This document shows, piece by piece, positions 60,451-64,000 of a stretch of 64,000 bases of DNA. The DNA is taken from the NCBI GenBank assembly GCA_035498715.1, contig DATJZV010000068.1:62001-126000 (forward strand). Reading direction: 5' to 3'. The notes beneath the pieces are model-generated. The model was given only the letters and a program-made list of their open reading frames with translations, was not told the origin of the DNA and searched no databases. The stretch comes from DASPSR01 sp035498715. Its GTDB lineage: Bacteria > Nitrospirota > UBA9217. Made by a program: the position numbers and the translations under genes. Each line of letters opens with the position of its first letter. The stretch's first letter is position 1.

Positions 60451-63057
60451 ATGATTCTGTCGAGGTTCCGCGAGACGGCGTCCCGCTATCCGGAGAAGAT
60501 TGCTGTCCAGATGAAGGTCGGGATAGCTTATCGCCAGTATACTTATCGGGAGCTTATTGCGGGCATTGCGTCCGTCGCCCGCTCGCTCTCCGAACAGGGG
60601 ATCCGGCAGGGAGACCGCGTAGCTCTTCTTTCCGAGAACCGGCCGGAGTGGATGATCGCTTACCTTGCTGTTGTCTCATATGGTTCGGTCATTGTTCCAC
60701 TCGATGCGCAGCTCACGGCGAAAGAGGTATCTTTGCTCCTCACGAGTTCCGATGCAAGGGCCGTCTGTGTGTCCGAGGCATGCAGATCCAGGCTTCCCCG
60801 CGAGGCATCGCATATCGTGATTTCCTTTGATCCGGGTGCGGGTCTGTCATTCACTAAAATGCTTACTGCCTATCCTGATGCCGAAATCCCATCTCCTCCC
60901 GCTGACGGCGATCTCGCAGCTCTCCTGTTCACTTCCGGGACCACCGGTGACCCCAAGGGCGTGATGCTTTCTCACGGCAACCTCGCATCGAACCGCGACA
61001 GCGTGCTCAAGCTTAAACTCATCGACCAAACGGATAATCTCCTGTGCATCCTTCCGCTCCATCACACCTACCCCGCCATGGCGTGCATCTTATATGCTCT
61101 TTCGGTCGGAGCGACGGTAACGATCCTCAACAGCTTGAAGGGTCCCGACATCCTCTCATGCATGCAAGAGACCAAGGTAAGTGCCGTTGTCGGCGTGCCG
61201 CAGCTTTTCACGGGTCTCCGCAGGGCGATCTTCGATGAGATACAGAAGAGGCCTGTAACTGTGCGGATAATTGTAAAGTCCCTGCTCGGACTGAACGGCA
61301 TGCTCAGAAAGATGGCGGGATTGAACCTCGGCAGGGGCCTTTTCGGCAAGGTCCACGCAATGTTCGGGCCGAGTTTCAGGCTGTTTGCGAGCGGCGGAGC
61401 GCGCCTCGAGCCGGATGTGTTCACCGATATGACCAATCTCGGGTTCACGATCATCGAAGGGTATGGCCTTACCGAGACCTCTCCGGTCTGCACGTTCAAC
61501 CCGCTGACGAAGCAGAAGCCGGGTTCCATCGGCATCCCGATCCCCGATGTGGAGGTCCGGATCGCCAAGCCCGACGAGTACGGCCACGGCGAGATTGCCA
61601 TAAGGGGGCCGAACGTAATGCTCGGATACTACAAGAAACCGCAGGAGACCGCGGAGGTCATCCGGGAAGGATGGTTTTACACGGGCGACCTTGGATACTG
61701 CGACAGAGAAGGTTATTTCTTCATTACCGGCAGGTCCAAAGAGATGATCGTGCTTGCGACAGGGAAGAAGATTTTCCCTGAGGAGCTCGAGCAGTTCTAT
61801 AAACAGATACCCTCCATCAGGGAAATTTGCCTCATCCAGGGGGAGCGCGGGATTGAGGCCGCCGTAGTCCCGGACTTCGATTATCTGAGAAAGATGAACC
61901 TATCTAACTCGCGCGAGACCATTGCCTTCGAGCTGGAAGACTTGGCCAAGGACCTACCGCCGTACAAGCGTATCACGGGGCTCAAGATATTCAAGGACCC
62001 CCTGCCGGTCACCCGACTCGGCAAGATCCGGCGAAGTATAGTGAAGGATCTCTACCAGGAGGGCGGGGAGCTGGCGGGAAAGCCGGTCTCCAGTGCCGAC
62101 GCGGACCTTCTATCAAACCCTGTTGCGAAAAGGCTGCTGGGCTGCTTGGAGCCGTTCTCTGCCAAGAAGAAGATTGTCCCCGACGACAACCTGGAACTCG
62201 ACCTTGGCCTCGATTCTCTCGCGCGGGTGGAGCTGGTGGTAAGCATCGAGAAGTCCTTCGGCATCAGCCTGCCGGAACCGTTCGGATCTGAAGTATTCAC
62301 GGTCAAGGATATTGTGTTCAAGCTGCAGGAACTCATAGAATCAAGTCAGGTGAGGACAGGGGCACAGATCCGCCTGTCGTGGGCAGAGATCCTGGCTCAA
62401 GAGCCGTCAGAGGAGATGAAGCATAAGCTCAAGATAGACCCCGGTCCGCTCTTATATATCGGCAGATATGCAATCAAGCTCATACTCTACATCATTCTTA
62501 AGCTCTACTGCCGTATTTCAGTTCGTGGTCTCGAAAAACTGCCAGCGAAAGGTCCGTATATCATTGCGCCGAACCACGTTAGCCTTGCGGACGGGCCGTC
62601 GGTCATGGCAGTGATGCCGTGGCGGACTGGTTCACAGACCTTTTTCCTTGGTGCAACCGAGTACTTCGGCGGCCCCGTTACATCCAGGATAGCGAAACTG
62701 ATCCAGGTGATCCCCGTGGATATGGATACCAGGTTGTATAGCGCCATGCAGCTGTCAGCGTACGTGCTTCGCCAGGGCAGGATCCTCTGCGCGTTCCCCG
62801 AAGGTGCTCGCTCGCGCGACGGGAACATCAAAGAGTTCAAGAAAGGTGTGGGCATAATCGCAAAGGAGCTGAAAATACCACTCGTCCCCGTCGCCATCAC
62901 GGGCACCTATGAAATGCTACCGTCAGGCAAGTTTTTTCCAAAACCGGTCAAGGTCAGGATGTCCGTCGGGAATCCGCTCTATCCCGGAGACAAAGATTAC
63001 GATGAGATTGTCAGAAAGTTGCATGAAGAAGTCATGGAATTACTGAAGGCGGGATAG
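60451..63057 (+). CDS. Acyl-CoA/ACP ligase - ACP - PlsC acyltransferase fusion
   Basis: 868 residues in three modules. Residues about 1-530 are an AMP-forming ligase: LLFTSGTTGDPKGVMLSHGN near 155, YGLTETSPVCTFN, GDLGYCDREGYFFITGR. Residues about 550-630 are an acyl-carrier domain with the phosphopantetheine Ser in DLGLDSLARVEL (near 587). Residues about 650-868 are a PlsC-type acyltransferase with NHVSLAD (HxxxxD, near 707) and PEGARSRDG (near 783). It resembles E. coli Aas (acyltransferase plus acyl-ACP synthetase) but in the opposite order and with a built-in ACP. It probably activates free fatty acids, parks them on its own ACP and re-acylates lysophospholipids at the inner membrane. Confidence 0.9.
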   Translation: MILSRFRETASRYPEKIAVQMKVGIAYRQYTYRELIAGIASVARSLSEQGIRQGDRVALLSENRPEWMIAYLAVVSYGSVIVPLDAQLTAKEVSLLLTSSDARAVCVSEACRSRLPREASHIVISFDPGAGLSFTKMLTAYPDAEIPSPPADGDLAALLFTSGTTGDPKGVMLSHGNLASNRDSVLKLKLIDQTDNLLCILPLHHTYPAMACILYALSVGATVTILNSLKGPDILSCMQETKVSAVVGVPQLFTGLRRAIFDEIQKRPVTVRIIVKSLLGLNGMLRKMAGLNLGRGLFGKVHAMFGPSFRLFASGGARLEPDVFTDMTNLGFTIIEGYGLTETSPVCTFNPLTKQKPGSIGIPIPDVEVRIAKPDEYGHGEIAIRGPNVMLGYYKKPQETAEVIREGWFYTGDLGYCDREGYFFITGRSKEMIVLATGKKIFPEELEQFYKQIPSIREICLIQGERGIEAAVVPDFDYLRKMNLSNSRETIAFELEDLAKDLPPYKRITGLKIFKDPLPVTRLGKIRRSIVKDLYQEGGELAGKPVSSADADLLSNPVAKRLLGCLEPFSAKKKIVPDDNLELDLGLDSLARVELVVSIEKSFGISLPEPFGSEVFTVKDIVFKLQELIESSQVRTGAQIRLSWAEILAQEPSEEMKHKLKIDPGPLLYIGRYAIKLILYIILKLYCRISVRGLEKLPAKGPYIIAPNHVSLADGPSVMAVMPWRTGSQTFFLGATEYFGGPVTSRIAKLIQVIPVDMDTRLYSAMQLSAYVLRQGRILCAFPEGARSRDGNIKEFKKGVGIIAKELKIPLVPVAITGTYEMLPSGKFFPKPVKVRMSVGNPLYPGDKDYDEIVRKLHEEVMELLKAG

Positions 63058-63114
63058 AGGGTCGGGCACAAGAAGGCTAGCGCCGTTTTCCCCTCTGTCA
63101 GGGAGAAGTAAAAT

Positions 63115-64000
63115 ATGAAGCCCACAAAACTACTGCTTGCGGTCATCCTGTTGTCACTCGTTGCCGCATGCGCCTCGATGCAAGGTCATCCGGTTGCCGG
63201 GACAGTGCGGCCGAAGATCGCGCTTGTGCTGGGAGGTGGCGCGGCCCGTGGGTTCGCCCACGTAGGAGTGATCCGGGCGCTTGAACAGGAGAAGGTCCCG
63301 ATCGACATGATTGTCGGAACGAGTGTGGGCAGTCTCATCGGTGCAATCTATGCCAGCAACCTGAACAGCTTTGAGCTTGAATGGACCGCCTTTTCTCTCG
63401 AAAAGGATAACATCCTCGATTATGCGATCCTTTCCACGATCACCGGTATGGGACCGGTAAAAGGTGATAAACTGGAAGAGTTTGTGAAAAACAAAGTCCC
63501 AGTTGCGAACATAGAAAACCTCAAACTGCCATTTGCCGCGGTCGCGACTGATCTGAACAGGGGTTCACGCGTAGTGATCGATCACGGTCCCGTGGCCAGG
63601 GCGGTGCGAGCGAGTAGCGCGATCCCCGGCGTGTTTAACCCAGTTGAACATCAGGGCAAGCTCCTTGTGGATGGAGGTGTAGTGGACAATATTCCGATTT
63701 CCGTTGCCCGGGAGAAAGGCGCCGACATAGTGATTGCCGTGGACATCAGCGAGAACGTCGTCAATTTCAACATTACGAACGTTGTTGATGTGATGCTCCA
63801 GGCTGTTACAATCATAACGAGCGAGAACACTAAATATAAAAAGAAAGATGCCGATGTCCTTATCACTCCTGCCGTAGGAAGCGTGGGGACGTTCGACTTC
63901 ACCCAGAAGAAACGGTGCATGGAGGCGGGCATCGAGGCGGCGCAGAAGGCCATGCCGGATATCAAGAGCAAGATCGAAGAGTGGGAGAAGAAAATGACTG
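63115..64000 (+). CDS. Patatin-like phospholipase lipoprotein (3' end beyond window)
   Basis: The frame from ATG at 63115 stays open to the window end (295 codons). The signal peptide LLLAVILLSLVAACASM ends in a lipobox Cys. The patatin core shows the oxyanion loop LVLGGGAARGFAHVGV, the nucleophile GTSVGSLIGA and the catalytic DGGVVDN; the RssA/YchK-like subfamily is suggested by PVKGDKLEEFV. It hydrolyses acyl chains of phospholipids, fitting the lysophospholipid-recycling fusion 57 bases upstream. GGGAGAAG precedes the start. Confidence 0.92.
   Translation, partial: MKPTKLLLAVILLSLVAACASMQGHPVAGTVRPKIALVLGGGAARGFAHVGVIRALEQEKVPIDMIVGTSVGSLIGAIYASNLNSFELEWTAFSLEKDNILDYAILSTITGMGPVKGDKLEEFVKNKVPVANIENLKLPFAAVATDLNRGSRVVIDHGPVARAVRASSAIPGVFNPVEHQGKLLVDGGVVDNIPISVAREKGADIVIAVDISENVVNFNITNVVDVMLQAVTIITSENTKYKKKDADVLITPAVGSVGTFDFTQKKRCMEAGIEAAQKAMPDIKSKIEEWEKKMT

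Overview
The window looks like a chromosomal segment of a Gram-negative, probably anaerobic or microaerophilic bacterium with about 53% GC by eye. LptE, MurJ, a beta-barrel-like secreted protein and several lipoproteins show an outer membrane. A ten-haem membrane-anchored cytochrome c, a DUF362 ferredoxin-type protein and a ferredoxin operon point to anaerobic redox metabolism. The gene order ilvB-ilvH-(lipoprotein)-ilvC-psd-pssA-leuA-leuC-leuD-leuB-asd is the one I associate with Geobacter-like Desulfobacterota and with Nitrospirota; I cannot choose between these lineages from sequence alone.

Layout. 1-4150: end of a HAMP-GGDEF protein and a coiled-coil lipoprotein on +, then a minus-strand cspA / RRM protein / rpsU cold-shock-and-translation cluster and der. 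4380-12977: a DUF4124 protein, a structured RNA that resembles a c-di-AMP riboswitch, leuS, lptE, holA, rpsT (minus), murJ, an O6-alkylguanine-DNA alkyltransferase whose catalytic cysteine codon is an in-frame TGA, and a metallo-beta-lactamase-fold hydrolase. 13167-21016: guaB, a decayed IS200/IS605-type element, an RluB-type pseudouridine synthase with a long Arg/Gly-rich tail, acylphosphatase, a DUF4253 lipoprotein, an alpha/beta hydrolase, tsaB-rimI and a DUF465 protein followed by two tandem terminators. 21303-36438: the branched-chain amino-acid block with psd-pssA embedded and two aspartate-semialdehyde dehydrogenases of different subclasses. 36446-48382: ten-haem cytochrome, small XRE regulator, suhB, DUF362 protein, a helical-repeat protein, HNH nuclease, secreted barrel-like protein, DUF4388, DUF3786, pyrF, pyrE, a YVTN beta-propeller protein and a primary-type sigma factor. 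48591-56599: mostly minus-strand accessory genes (APH-like kinase plus CysC-like kinase, PP-loop tRNA-thiolation-like protein, endonuclease V, GDSL hydrolase) mixed with + genes (YceI, NimA-like flavoprotein, SixA), ending in a CMD / ferredoxin / selenoprotein operon. 57017-64000: a solitary PilB/GspE-type ATPase, an M28 peptidase, an IS605-derived MITE, an 868-residue acyl ligase-ACP-acyltransferase fusion and the start of a patatin-like lipoprotein.

The most exciting signal is selenium. Two genes carry an in-frame TGA exactly where the family has its functional cysteine, with the homologous frame intact downstream and a plausible bacterial SECIS hairpin just after the TGA: the alkyltransferase at 11707-12228 (PCHR becomes P-Sec-HR) and a small thioredoxin-fold protein at 55606-55923. 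They support each other, because the second has a near-textbook SECIS. Conventional gene calling would truncate both.

A second pattern is promoter placement. At about seven genes (rluB, tsaB, leuC, the second asd, the minus-strand repeat protein at 41038, the minus-strand gene at 49037, and the M28 peptidase) a sigma-70-like promoter ends 6-11 bases before the start codon and no Shine-Dalgarno sequence is visible, which suggests leaderless mRNAs. Other genes here have strong Shine-Dalgarno sites, so both modes seem to coexist. I saw no tRNA or rRNA gene and no CRISPR array.
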